Source: Leptodontidium sp. MPI-SDFR-AT-0119
Taxonomy: Eukaryota > Ascomycota > Leotiomycetes > Helotiales > Leptodontidiaceae
Direction of reading: 5' to 3'
DNA: 64,000 nucleotides
Assembly: GCA_020726505.1 (NCBI GenBank)
Contig: JAHLEZ010000015.1
Span: 1,550,001-1,614,000, forward strand
Within the stretch, counting starts at the first letter, position 1. Each line of letters begins with the position of its first letter. The notes under the pieces are model-generated. The model was given only the letters and a program-made list of their open reading frames with translations, had not been told where the DNA came from and did not search any database. Shown piece after piece: positions 46,454-59,057 of this stretch. The position numbers and the translations under genes are program-made.

Positions 46454-49400
46454 AGTGATGTATTCTGCAGCTTGGCTGCCTTGATAGGTGTCTGTAGTCG
46501 CTGATTATCCAGGCATTAAGTAGAGACGTGGTTCTGAGGTAGCAGGAAGACGGAGGGGGGTATTCGAGGCGGAGGGTGTTCAGTCGACCTCGAAGAGTGA
46601 AGCCCTGCAAAATTCCAGGGCTTGGAGGCAGCACAGATGAGTGGCAAGCACGAGCGGACAACGTAGGTGCGTGAAGGAACGTATGGAGCCCCCAATAGGA
46701 GTCTTTGGGAAGAATTCACGTTCTGCTCGGTGGGATATATCGAAGATTTATCGAGGTTCCTCTGGCGATTTAAAAACGCAGTCCAGCAAGCGAGGCCGAG
46801 TTGCCAGCCGATTGAGGTAGAAGTTACTATCGGGGCGTGCTTGGAGCCTTGGACAAGACGAGGGGCTGTCCGCCGAACTATCTCCAGAGAAAGGAAGCGA
46901 ACACGGCAGACTCAAGATTTCTTTGTGCTGAAGCCGTGGTGTTGAAGTTGATGGTACGTGAGGTTGAAGGGAAGGTAGTGCAGAACACAGTTGGAGATGG
47001 AGATGCAGTTCCAGACAGTAAGGTTGTTGGTCAGTCTGGTAAGATAGCAGACTAGACTGAACGTCTGTACTGTCCTGGCCTGTATCGTATTACTAGGATC
47101 ACGATAGCCACAAATGGACGACCACGAGGAGCAGAGGGTATGTAGAGCAGAACCGACAGAGCTTACGAAAAGTAGGCAAGGGGGAGCGCTGGAAGCACAA
47201 AGCCGAGTCGGCGAGCCACCAGTAATAGAGTAGAGTAGAGCAGAGCAGAGGGGAGGCGAGTCGGGCAGTTAAAGTGGAGGCGTTCTTACTGGCTCGAGGC
47301 TGCGGCGGGCGTGGGTAAGGTATGGATGGGTTGGTGCTGGGCGTTGAAATGGTTACCGCCTTGGACAGGGCAGGGCAGGGACAAGTCTGTGCAATGACAC
47401 GACCAGAAGTATTCTGATAGGCTGAATATGAGGACTGCTGCTTCGGCTTTGATTCCATCCAATGGCAGGCAGCCTTTGAGCAAGACTCTTGGCTCTCACC
47501 AAACAGGGACCGCCGAAAGGAAAACGGGTTGCGGCAGCAGTCACGGGGGATGGTATTCTACGGTACGGTACAGGTGGATGGGATAGGCTCGGGGGTTCAA
47601 GGCGGTTCAGGAGGTACCTCGAAATCACTGACGGAGGAGGCGTTTTTGTGTACCAAGGGTATGCAGCAGTGCAGTTGAGACCGCAAGGATCATTCCTCCA
47701 CTCAGACAATTCATCTCAACCCAGTCCAACCCAGCTTCACCGTCACATTCATTCATTCATTCATTGCATTGCATTGCATGAGCGAGAAGAATAAGTTGAT
47801 GCGGTGTCCAATATCAACAGCCAGCGTTTATAAAACCCAAAATCCAGGTTTATCCTGTTTCTCAGTCTCTCCCTCCGTCTTCATTTGACCTTCAAAATGA
47901 CTCAGCCACATTGGGCAATGGCTTGCTTCATTCGGTTTTCCGTTACTTGTACATTTTCCTCGATGGAAACCCAACCAACCCAACCCAAATCTGTTCAACG
48001 TCCCCTTGCCCAATAAACTGCTCACTCACGACAGGTGCAACGCCGATACAAAGCCGGCAGGGAGGATAGTTGGAGGATGGTGTAACTCTCAAAACTTCAT
48101 CTGCAGAAATCCCGAAAATCTCCCTCCCATCAATCAATCTCTGAAGTTTCTCTTTGGCATATGTCAGGACTATCTCCGAAGACCCTATTTTCCACTCTTA
48201 GGTAGGAGGTAGGCCAGGGAAAAACTCCCCTTCACCCCGCGCTCTCCTTAGGTTGCATTAGATTGGATATATTTCGAGGGACGGCTGGTGACCGACCGTA
48301 CCTGGAGCTAAGGGCACTTGTAGCCAACGCCAAATTTGAAATTGCGATGAACAGATACAAAACAATCTTGAACCCCTTGATCTCCTCCGCGTCGTCATGA
48401 ATGCGCATCTTTCTTCCCGCTCCTCTTGATCTCCATCATCCCATCCCTTCTATCCCCAGATAGAGTTCGTACCATGGGCCGGCCTTCCAACGGAACTCCC
48501 ACCAACCTGGATGAGAAACGGTCACAAAGATCAGCTGGGCACTCACCACGAAAGAAAAACTCCACTAACATAACATGAAACGCAGTCAGATAGGCGAATC
48601 AGCCGATCCCGTCTTGCGTTCCAGTCCACTGCCATTCGAACGATCTCCACCGGATCTAGCGAGATGTTGTTATCTGAAGAGGAAGAGATCAACAGCGCGA
48701 CAAGCTGCGAATACGGGTCCCGCGCACCACTAACCAAAATCCCTTCGTCCACTTCGGACTCACGCAAAAGTTCCAAAGGCTGAACCCCTTTTTATCTAAA
48801 GCGAGGGGCTGTATCTCAACTGTAATTGAGATGAAATGGACATGTATTCCTCCCTTGGCTTTCTTCTGGTGACCTATGACATCATACCTCATCGGGATTC
48901 TCGTCTCACCTCCCCGTCCTCCGTCCATCAAGTCACACCCGACAGCAAACACAGCCCAACAGCAACCACCTTACTCGGGTACTGTGCATCGCACACAAAA
49001 ACCCCCCCTCCCACCTCCACTTTTCTCCCCATCCTCGCCTCAGACGATCACACATGCATTTCGGTTCGCCGGGTACCGAGTACACCACTGCAAGTCAAGT
49101 CAAGACGAGGTGTGGAGTAGGGTGGAGTGGAGACCGCTTCGCCTTCGGATCCGTAGAATTATTCTAACGCCAATGTTCATCAGATCGTGGTGACAAGAGT
49201 TTACCTGACTCGGGTTCTCTTCAACTTTTATGAGTGCTGTGTGTGTTTTTGTTTTTTTTTGTTTTTTTGGTGAGGAGGGCAGATGTTCTATCTTCATCAA
49301 GCATGCGTGCTTTCTCGCTGTTTTAGTAGGGTCTTACAAAGTTGAGCTGTGTAGAGGTGGGTGGGGGTCACAGTATTATATCAAGTAAACAAACTGTAAA

Positions 49401-49509
49401 GAGCTGGAACAAATACATACAGCTAAACAACGAACGAAGGAACTTACAGCAAATAACTATAACACATCAATGGTCCAAATGTTTAGGACATCCCATTTAA
49501 GACTTTGAA
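46454..49509. other. Intergenic and kinase upstream region
   Basis: About 3 kb between the histidine kinase start and the dehydrogenase stop. CT/GA-rich tracts and short frames occur, and none is supported. ATTC repeats occur near 47,748-47,763. A 77-codon minus frame at 48543-48776 is acidic and ATG-started, but it has no recognisable feature. Confidence 0.45.
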
Positions 49510-50951
49510 CTACTGCTGGACATCTACCATGATTTTGACATCTCTATCCTTGTCATTAATCATCACTTTCAATCCCTTCTCCACCACATCGGCCAATTTC
49601 ACCTTACTAGTCACCATACCACTAGGCTCAAGTACTCCTATTTCCAACATGTTAACTCAGTCGCAGAAGAACTTTCAAAAGGATACGAGTTCCACCATCC
49701 AAATCAAATCAACATCAAAACTCACCAGACTCAAGCGCCCCAATAACTGCCTCAAAGTCCCTCCGTACATAAGTCATAACACCAATGTACTTCTTCTCCC
49801 CAATAACCAACTGTGTCGGATCAAGCACAGCAGGTTTTCCCCACGCAGCAATATTCACAACCGTACCTCCAGGCCTAACAGCCTCCATCGCCGCATCAAG
49901 ACCAGCCTGCACACCCGCAGCATCAAATACCACATCTGGGCCCAACCCATCGCAGATCTCCTTACTCCTCTTTGCGACGTTATCTCTGGTCGGGTCGAGG
50001 ACATGATGGCCGCCGAAGTGCTTTGCGAATTCTTGCCGACGGGGTGAGATCTCTGAGACGATTATCTTGTTTGCTCCGAGGGCTTTCAGGACTTGTACGA
50101 GTCCGAGACCGATGGGACCGCCGCCGATTATTAGAATCGAGTCGCCTGCTTGGAAGGGGCTGCTTTGTATAGCGTGCCATCCTACTGCTAGAGGCTCGAC
50201 GAGAGCTGTGGATGGTTTAGTTTTCCTGGTGGGCGAGGTGTGGATGAGAGAGGTATGTATCAGGCATTCATTACTCACCTCCGACTTCAAGAGAGATGTG
50301 TGAGGGGAGTATATAGACTTGATCTCGGTTAAGAACGATATGTTCTGACAATCCACCTCCAGGACCTAAAGATGACAAGACAATTAGGATAATCCAAACC
50401 GAGTGCACAGAAGTCTTATGACGGCAGTGGAAACTCCACACGTACCTGTAAGTCCAATAGCTCCAGAGTTCACACATATATTGTTAAGACCCCTTCGGCA
50501 CACCCCACAAGTATCATCATACAGAATGGGGAATATAGCCACTTTATCACCAACCCGGATATCATTCAGACCTTCCCCAACTTCCTCGATCGTACCGCTG
50601 AATTCGTGGCCCAGCGTGACTGGAAGTTTCTCCTTGGTCAGAGGATGCGGTGCCGTTGGGATGAGCGTTGGACCACCGAGGTACTCATGTAGGTCTGGGT
50701 TAGATACGTCCAATTAATAATAGTAAAGGCTCTTGAAGACTCGTAGTGACATGCCTGTTCCGCAAATGCCCACAAAAGCTGGCTTGACCTGGTCATAGAT
50801 AGTTATAATTCTGTCCCCTGCTAACACACCACTCAACCTTGATTTTGATTCGGATTTTACTCACCTTCACCTGCCCTTTCCCGCAAACTGGAATTTCTAT
50901 CTGATCAAGACGGATGTCTTCACGGCCGTGAAATCGCACTGCTCTCATCAT
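49510..50951 (-). CDS. Zinc-dependent medium-chain dehydrogenase, (R,R)-butanediol dehydrogenase type
   Basis: Likely oxidises 2,3-butanediol or a related secondary alcohol with NAD+. Six exons: 50951-50865, 50788-50755, 50694-50446, 50365-50279, 50205-49726 and 49637-49510, giving 354 residues (353 if the second ATG is used). The catalytic zinc ligands are Cys38 in GICGTD and His70-Glu71 in LGHEFSG. The structural-zinc region is DTCGVCRRGLNNIC, the same cysteine spacing I recall for yeast Bdh1. The nucleotide-binding motif is IIGGGPIGLGLVQ. The C-terminus reads SGMVTSKVKLADVVEKGL, and NDKDRDVKIMVD matches the BDH subgroup. Intron 2 (50754-50695) begins GC rather than GT, and its removal is needed to make GICGTDLHEYLGGP. 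The others are GT-AG, 73-88 nt. Sorbitol or xylitol dehydrogenase is a less likely alternative. Confidence 0.88.
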
Positions 50952-52570
50952 CTTGAATTCTTGGGCACGTTAACGAGAGAAATGATGGGGTGTGAAATCG
51001 AAAAGGAACCATGTTCAGAGGGGTAAACTGAGATATAATAAGCTACCTTGAATGATACAATACCCCTCCTTACCTTAACGTTATGCATTTCAAACTCTCC
51101 GCGTATCTTTTAAAATGTAATCTTACAAATCCGGATTTCGTTACTGCTTTAATTCTACAATATACATTATCCTCCCGTTAAATATTTTCATTATATTTAT
51201 AAAGCAACTGTGAGGGGGTCCACATTTGCTGCTGTATAAGCAGCTAATAATAGACTCCTAGTTCGAGGTTGAATAACGTCAGACGTTGTATAGGACGTGC
51301 CCCCCGTTCCGTTGAAATTTATAAGCTTTATTAACTCCCATAGTTAAAAAATCTCCGACCATTACATGCTAGTAGATACCTTATGATACAAGCCTTCTGC
51401 AGCCTAGTTGTGCTTTCGGAAGGACATCTAGTGGTGTGTTTTCGTCGACCCCACTTTTTGTACAGTTACGCTGGACTTCCTAGCTTACTCCATAGATTCC
51501 CCAAGTGAAAGTTGAAAATCATTTTGTTCCATTCCTGAAATCCAATTTCCTCTATCAAAAGAACTCAAAATTCTCTATTAATCATATGTAATCATCCCAC
51601 TAGTAGTCGTCTAGACGAAAAAGGCATCAAAATAATCTCAGATTTACTTCCACTCTTGCCCGAGCGGCGTAGTGGCTGCGATATTTGACAACATTCTCAA
51701 CACATACACTCAAGTTTGCCAAAAACAATAAAATAAAAAGTAAAAAAGCGGTCAAGAGAAACCTCACGATTATGCGGAAAGAAAGGAGAGCGTAAAAAAG
51801 GAATTCCAAACAACCATCTCTTCCAGCACTTCAACACTCCATCAAGATGTCGGATCACCTATCCTCAACAGCCTGCCAGCTACCTGTAATGCTGCACACA
51901 TCTCGCCTCACAAAAGTCTATAGGTTACGATGAAAACTAAAGCATGAGTCGCTGCAAGCGGCTGTATGGATATGCTCTATAAAAAAATGTACAGATCTTC
52001 CTCCAAGCCCTCCACTCTTGGCTCTTTCGTTCAGCATGCATATATCCAATGAAGAGGTAGTACGATATGCGAGTTCGCCTCGTCAAGTATCTTGAGCCTG
52101 TCGCTGCACTCTGTAGATCGGATCGGATCATGGCGGCGTTGAACCGCATTATTCTCTGGTATTGGTCGGGTATGCATAAATCGCGGCAGTCATCGCAATC
52201 CATACCTTTACCTCACCAGGGGGAAAAAACGTTTTAAGAACCGAAAATATTTCACAGTGTCATAGAAACGAGGCGGGGGGCGGGGGCGGAATAGCTTGAG
52301 TGTGCCTCCCATCAATTACCACCAGGTTTCGGGACACAAAAAAAATTAACACTATGGTATCTCTTCCAACGCCGGTTTCGCGAGCACGCACGCAAGCATT
52401 ATCATCCATCGTCTAGTAATCAAATTCCTCGTCCATCCTTCCATCATCACCATCGTCATATGCTTCCCTAGCAAGTGCAACCCCATCCCATCTCAGTCAC
52501 CCCAACCAACTCCATTGTAATGCCACCCAAACAACTATCAAAAGACCACGGTACCAGCACCGACACCACC
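50952..52570. other. Intergenic, with an AT-rich island
   Basis: From about 51,050 to 51,420 and again around 51,540-51,800 the sequence is markedly AT-rich compared with the flanking genes and has no coding frame of note. AACGTC-A-GACGTT, a 13-nt palindrome, lies at 51275-51287. The remainder is probably 3' UTR of the Ync13-like gene. No transposon ends were recognised. Confidence 0.45.
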
Positions 52571-55500
52571 TCATCTCCTGGGGAGGTTATTCGCACCAAA
52601 CCTCGGCCCACCGCCAGACGCAAGACTCTGCCTAACAATCATCTCCGCTGCCGCCGCAGCCGCCAACCTCTCTTTCTGCCTCGAGCGATCCCGAAGATAA
52701 TTCGTAGCCTCGGGCCTCATTCTCAGGATCCTTAGTATCATATCATCGCTCGGATCGGCCTGTGCTTCTTTCCGCTTCTCCTCCTTCGCCTTCTTCATTG
52801 TGCCCAAGTTTCGACTCAGCATGATGCTCTTCGACCTCCTTATCGACGTAGCGCCCATGAGACCTCCGAATGAAGCTCCCAGGGTAGGAGGCGCAGAGAG
52901 ACGGTTGCGATGTACGTTGGCACGTTGTATTGATGCCGTTGTCATGCGCTCCGAGGTTCGGATGAGGTTCTCCGTCGTGTCGAAGTAGAAGAAGTTTAGC
53001 GATGCCAATTCGTGGTATTTGGGGGACTTCAGAACATCCGCTGGTACACCCATGACCTCGCCCGTTTCCTCATCTCGAGCATGGAAGAAATCGAAGAGTA
53101 GCTCGAGCCACTTGAAGACGATATCCATTTCTTGTTGGGTGAGTGGGCGCTGACTTGATGGCTTGTCGGAGAGTGGAGGTACGAGAAGACCTTCTAGGGC
53201 TAGGAGGACTTCTTTCCAGAGTCTGGTCATGACCATGACCATTGATGCGTCGGTCAGTGTTTGCTTCATGATGGCGAAGTTCTCATCGAAGTATGTGAAA
53301 AGCGGCTTGAGGGCATTTTCAACATCTAACGGCGTTACAGCTGGCGCGATGGATTGTCTGCTCTTCCACAGACTGGTTACCGACGCCGATATACCTCCTC
53401 GGGACAACAAGTGCCTCAATGCATCTGTGGAAAGAGAAGCGTTTATATATTGAGAAAGCTGGCGATCAGTTAGCATCTATGAATCAGTTCGAGGTAGTCA
53501 GTAATTTACCTTGTCAGTAATGTTCCGAGTCATGTCTCTTTCTGTTCTCTTCAGCAAGCGGAATGCTTTTCCGAAATAAAACTGTATGTCGTCCCTCTCT
53601 CCTTCCATACTGACTCGAAGAAGGAGTCTCCCTTGAGTATCCAAATTCAACCAATACTCTCGAGGCATATAGTCGCTGAAATGGACAGGGTCCAGCTTGA
53701 GGGATGTTCTGCCCACGAAGTCATGGTCACCAAATGTATCCCAGTCCCAGACTGTAGCTATAACATTCAGTGCACCTTGGACGGTGATATCCACAGACTC
53801 ATCCCAACGTGGATTGAGATTTCTCATCACCACTCTTGTCTTGGCAAGACGTTTTTGATACTCGTCACCGAGCACGACGTACGGATCACTGGTACCGTTT
53901 GGGTCGCATGCTTTGAGCTCCTCTGCTTCCACTATCTTGATAGTAAACACATATTTCGAAGGCCGCCGTTGCTTTTCTTTTGGAGGGGCGTTTTTGGCTA
54001 ACACATCTGCGCATGCATCGACGTTCATCGTTTTCTCTAGGACATCTAGTTGTTGAACAGCATACTCGATGTTGTTCAATTTCACGAATGACTAGCATCA
54101 GGTGTTAGCGGGGAGTACTCAAAGTCAACAGGAACATTACCTCTGGGTAGAACTGGAAAGGCTCAATTTTCTCCTTGTTGTTCCAAGCATCCTTTGCTAA
54201 CTGCATCCACTTCTCCTGTTTCGTTTGTGCCGCAGCTGCTTCTTGAGCAGGTGACAGTCGGTCCATCTCCTTCGTAAATCTCTGTTCGAGAACTTCGCAA
54301 TATCTCGCGAGTCCATTGCCAAACGACTTAGATAGTGCGGTCATGAACTTAGCATACTGAACATCATCGTCCCACTCCAGCTCAAATATCTGGTTCGCAG
54401 TCTGGTTGAAGAGGCGGAAAATATCAATCACCGACACACTGTGTCTCTCATCATCAGTCGCAGGTCGGTCAGACTGATCGGACCGAACCTGAAACTGGTC
54501 CTGCTTGATAGCTTGATCGACAAGCTCCACCATTTTTGACTCGGAAACCCGGATCCAACGCCATACAAAGTCTGCAAGAAGTTCCTCTATGTGAAATGCA
54601 AAGGGGCGCTCTGGGAGAGCCCCATGGTGGATACGACGAATCTCCACCAATTCTTTATAGAGATCAAACCCATCTTGCATATCAACTTCAGAATTTTTCG
54701 TTTGGGCCACTTGGAGAATCCGCTGAATGAGATCTCCCGCGTCATTCTCAAAGCTGGGGAACATCGTTTCAACCAAAATCGTCAGAGGGTTGACACCCAT
54801 GATATTTGGATTCTTCCTGTATCGTTTTTGAATTCGCTCACAGAGCTTCACGACAGACTTCCCGAGCTGAACAACATGATAGAATTGCCACTCTTCTTGG
54901 ATTTGTGGCACTTCGGCCTCTAGATATCCTCGGTACACAGAAGCAGCTTTAGCCCGAAGACCATCGGCCAGCTGTGCCTTGTAGGCATCAAGTTCTCCAG
55001 AGCCCAGGTCGAATGAAGGATCACTATGAATGTGGCACTCGAGTATGAGTAGAATCGGGCCAGGGGAAGGCGGTTTGGAGTCGTAGCAATGTTGAAGCAG
55101 ATCATACAGATCACGGAGTAATCCGTCGTTCAAGGTCGATAGAATCTGACGGTATAGTGCGAAGTCTTGCACTGTCCATTGACTTTGATCGATAGTACTT
55201 AGACCCGCTGGAGGCGAGTGTACACTGGACCGTCTATTCTCAGGAGGAGGGCTTTTGGCAAATTCGAAAGAGGCATCGAGCTCGTCAAGCCCAATTTCTT
55301 GATCCAGAAATTTTTGTGCGGCAACATCTAGAAACAAAACAAGTCGTGAGAACTGAGGTATTCGCCATCGAACACACAATTCGGTTAATAGTTCAGTAGT
55401 CATTTTTGAAAGTGGCGGAGTTGTACCCTGGCCTTCGGAAGACTGGGGAGCATGCAACTGATCAAATGTCATAGCATGAGATAAAATCGATCTGTAGAAG

Positions 55501-56765
55501 GATCGTGGGTCTGGTGGGATGAACGTGTAGGTAGATTGTTCGAGAAATAACCGGCCAGGCTGGTCGTCGTCCAGGGACAATGAGCTCATATCAACAGGCT
55601 GGTCAAATCCATACGAGGAGCTTGACTCGATTGGGCTTGCAATTGATCTGGCCAGGTCCGAGTAAGCCTGATCATCGTTTGGTGATGAGGAAGAGGTTCG
55701 AACTGGGGGAAGAGGCTTATTAGAACCCGATGATGACTTTACAAGCTCAGGCCTGGCCTGAAGGATTTCAGCCATCATGTGAGAAAGGTCTGGACCTTCT
55801 GCTCGCTTCCATGCTTGATATGCGTCTTCGAGGTCGAAATCGTCACTTCTCAAAGTACGTTTAGTGTTGGCATTAAGGCAATGTTGGTACGCTTTGAGGT
55901 CAGCGAGAGCAGCCTCCTCTGTCCATAGGTTCTTATTGCCATCAATATCGGACTGGACTTGCGAAAGAGCCAGACCGAATATTCTGGCTACGGCTTGTAC
56001 CATTGGCATATCTTTCACATCGTAACTGAGCGGCACCACAACCTCAATGCTAGCTCCACCAGGTCCGTCGGCCGTGTCGACGAATAAATCTTGGTCATTC
56101 GTGAGTAACTTGCTCTCTAAGGTGGCCAGCCGGCTCATGAGCTCAGGCCTGTCCTTGTCGTTCCCATGGGCTTTCAATGTACTACTTATTAGTCTCACAA
56201 AGAGCGCAACATGACGGTCAACCAGTAGCTTCCATGAATCATCATCCGGAGCTTTGCCCTTTTGCAATGCCTTTGTGGCATTGGAATAGAAGATCAGAAC
56301 CAGATCCTCTACCCGCCGCTCCTTGTCCATCCGCCTTCGAAACCCAGCCTCCGTAAAAGCTGTATAAGCTTCAGCAAAAGTCCGTTTGACTGCCGCGTCG
56401 TTGTATCCTGGCAGCCTTTCAGTATTCACCAGGACTCCTTGTATTCGCTTCTCGAGTGGTGACATGAAGCCATGGGGAAATTTGGCGCTTTTCGTATCTT
56501 TGATCAGGGAAAACTCCTGCACCAGATCTCCAATCATAACAGTCTTCCGCACTTTGACCGGTTTTGGCGCCGACACATATTGCTTTCTCTTTAGTCTGGG
56601 TTGGAGCAGGTGGTGAAGATATGCAACCCTTAGGGCAAACGTGTACGCATCGTTGTAGCTCACTGCCTTTGCTCGTATTCTGGAGGGATTTCGGGACATG
56701 CGGTTCTCGTTCTGGATGCTGTTCATGCGTCTGCTCGCCCGTGGCCGTGAGGAAGCGGACGACAT
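52571..56765 (-). CDS. MUN/C2-domain protein, Ync13/Unc13 type
   Basis: Fungal relative of Munc13; in fission yeast Ync13 helps regulate vesicle fusion and cell-wall integrity during cytokinesis. Three exons: 56765-54141, 54091-53510 and 53458-52571, giving 1364 residues. Introns are 49 and 51 nt. The N-terminus is basic and S/R/N-rich. Residues about 40-875 form the long helical MUN/DUF810 region (for example DLVQEFSLIKDT, AYHFALR-like helices and WRWIRVSESKMVELVDQAI). A C2 domain spans about 920-1025 (KYVFTIKIVEAEELKACDP, DPYVVLGDEY, WDWDTFGDHDFVG), with the aspartates expected for calcium binding. The last exon holds the second MHD-type helical segment (FKWLELLFDFFHA) and a basic tail ending NNLPRR. 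The second junction is set at 53458, giving ITDKLSQYI. An earlier AG would leave an implausible 33-nt intron. Confidence 0.88.
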
Positions 56766-59057
56766 GCTGTAGTTGGTAGCTGTGGAGTTCGAAAGGAGGG
56801 GTGAGAGGGCCGCGGTGCCAACTATCGGTAAGGAGGGTAGGAAGCGTTATCATGCAATCGAGGGTCTTGCCGTGAGCGTCTTGTAGTATTATCCTGCTTC
56901 TCTGGCTCGCCTGCACTGAGCAGTCGAGTGGCAGGTCAGCGAAGCGTTTCTTGTGCAGCTTCTTTTCTCACGGGTGAGGCGACTTCATGATCGACTGTCG
57001 AATTTGACCAAACTGGGCCGGGTTGACAAGCGTATTTAGGAGGTCCAGCGGTACAGGTGTAGCCTCATGCTAGACCAGGGGGGCGAGCGGGGCGGCTGCC
57101 GTAGTGCGTCACAACTTCATGCGGATGGAATTCCGTGCCGACGGCATTCAAAATCTCCTGATCCAATTCAGATCCTCAAAGCAAACGGAAGGAGACCATG
57201 TTTCTCACTTTGAATGTTTCCTCTGATACAGCATTGTTTCGAAACTTAAGGCCCACCCGTCGGTCAGATCCTTTGTCCCGGGCCTCGGGTGTCTCAAGGG
57301 GCCACTGATCGATTCGCACTTGGTGAAGTGCTGCGTTCCAAGAGGCTGCACATGAGTTCTACCTAACAAGCGACTGCGAGATTCTATGGGATACGAAGAA
57401 AGCCTATCTTTTTGACTTTTCAATTTCCAAAGCTTTCTTTGCGCCATATCCAAGGGACGCTGCACTTCCTTTCAAGGAGTTAAGAGTTGAAGCCAGCTCC
57501 TTGCAAGCCTTTCGAGGAGACTGGAGCAGTATTGAAGGTAATCATATTAGAACCAGAGGGTACGAACGACAAGTCCATTGAGGTAACACGATCGAGAAAG
57601 CCCCCTTGGGATGTCAAAACCACATTGATAGTGTTACCAGCAGAGTGATGGATTATTGCCTCGGGTATGAGGATGTTGTACTCTAATTCACTCGTCCAAT
57701 TGCTAGGAAATATTGGCTTTCTTGTTATTAGCGTTTTCAAGAGCGCTTTATTTGCCTCCATGCAAGGCTGACAAACCCAAAGGTCATGATGATTGTGCAG
57801 ATTTATGTCAGCCCGCATCAGTCTCATTAGAAAAGCTCCTATCCGTATTTGACTTATGGGGTGGGTAGGATAGCCTGCATGGTCTTCCCCGTGATGCGGG
57901 AGATTGTTGGACTGGCACTGTGCATTCGGAAGCTTGAAGCCCAAGCATGAAGTGAAGCTGTAAACGTGTATAGTCTCTTGCTGAATTGATTGAAGCTCAG
58001 AATCTCAAGCTAACAATTCTTACTCTATGACCGGCATATCTTGTTGAATGCTTCACAGATCCTCGCCTAATTCTATATTACGTGCGATCCTGCTTTGAAA
58101 CCCAAGGAGGACATTGGCGAAGAGAGAAGTGAGTTGAGATGAGAGCGTAGAGCAGGACTAGCAGTGCCAGAAAGTTACAGCCTGTAACTGGAAATCAATA
58201 TTATAAGAAGTCAGTCAGTAGCAGATCTCCAGCGGTGTGGGTTCGGGAGTTGAGAGAAGTAGCCTGCTGATTGATTTGAGTAAAGTAGTGGCATAACTTG
58301 TCCCAGCTAAGGTTTACAATGGAGGCATGTGGTATGCAGGAAGCGATCTTTAAGTCTATCCGGGGCTATATGTCCCTGTCACTGTTTTCATCAGAGGAGA
58401 CTTTGTTGGGGGTAGTAGATAGGGGAGGTAAATACCTTAGAACACCTTCGTGTTGAAGATAAGAAAGAAATAGGCCCAGGTTACGTATCGTCAGTACATT
58501 TAAAAATTGTGTCAAAGCTTGATGGTCCGATCAATACCAATCATTGTCTCCTGGTTTTTCTCAACTGGCATCGAAGGAAACCATTCTCATTCTTTGTTGA
58601 CCGCTTCAACGATGTCCGCCTCCAGACTCGGCTAATCATCGAGTGCTATCTTTTATTGGTGTGGGTGCCGCTTTGAGACGTCCAAGCGCCATTTTTAGCA
58701 GCCGCGAGCGGTGGACTGGACAACGAGACCCACTTCTTCTCCAGAGCCAGACTCGAGCACGGGAGCGTTGACCTGAGTGAGAGAGGTTCCGTCCTCCATC
58801 CTGTCAAAGCCAATCCACATCCACACCTCACTTCACTTCACTTCACCTCAACAAAGCCAACCAACTCACTCACTCGACAACCTCACCCACGCTGCACACC
58901 TCAAATTCGATCCGCCCTTCACTCCCACCCTGTCCTTCCGAATCACTGTTGGCTATGGTGTTCTAAAACCCCAAGCAATGATTGTTCGAGTCCGAACTGC
59001 GCAGAGGGAAAGAACCAGCTTCGAAACAACGCTCACCTGGGACAAACCTGAGAGATC
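56766..59057. other. Intergenic, 2.3 kb, with one orphan open frame
   Basis: Promoter side of two divergent genes (Ync13-like, minus; F-box-like, plus). A minus-strand frame at 57480-58000 is discussed separately. The last 300 bp before 59058 contain CACTT-type repeats and an in-frame-less leader. Nothing else is seen. Confidence 0.45.
57480..57995 (-). other. Orphan open frame, possible exon of an unrecognised gene
   Basis: The minus strand is open without an ATG start from about 57995 to 57480. It reads ETIHVYSFTSCLGFKLPN, then a His/Cys-rich part (PHHGEDHAGYPTHP, LWVCQPCMEANKALL), and ends GLQGAGFNS. Composition and length look coding, and a TGA just upstream means an acceptor would be required. 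I recognise no domain. It may be an exon, a gene fragment or chance. Confidence 0.25.
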
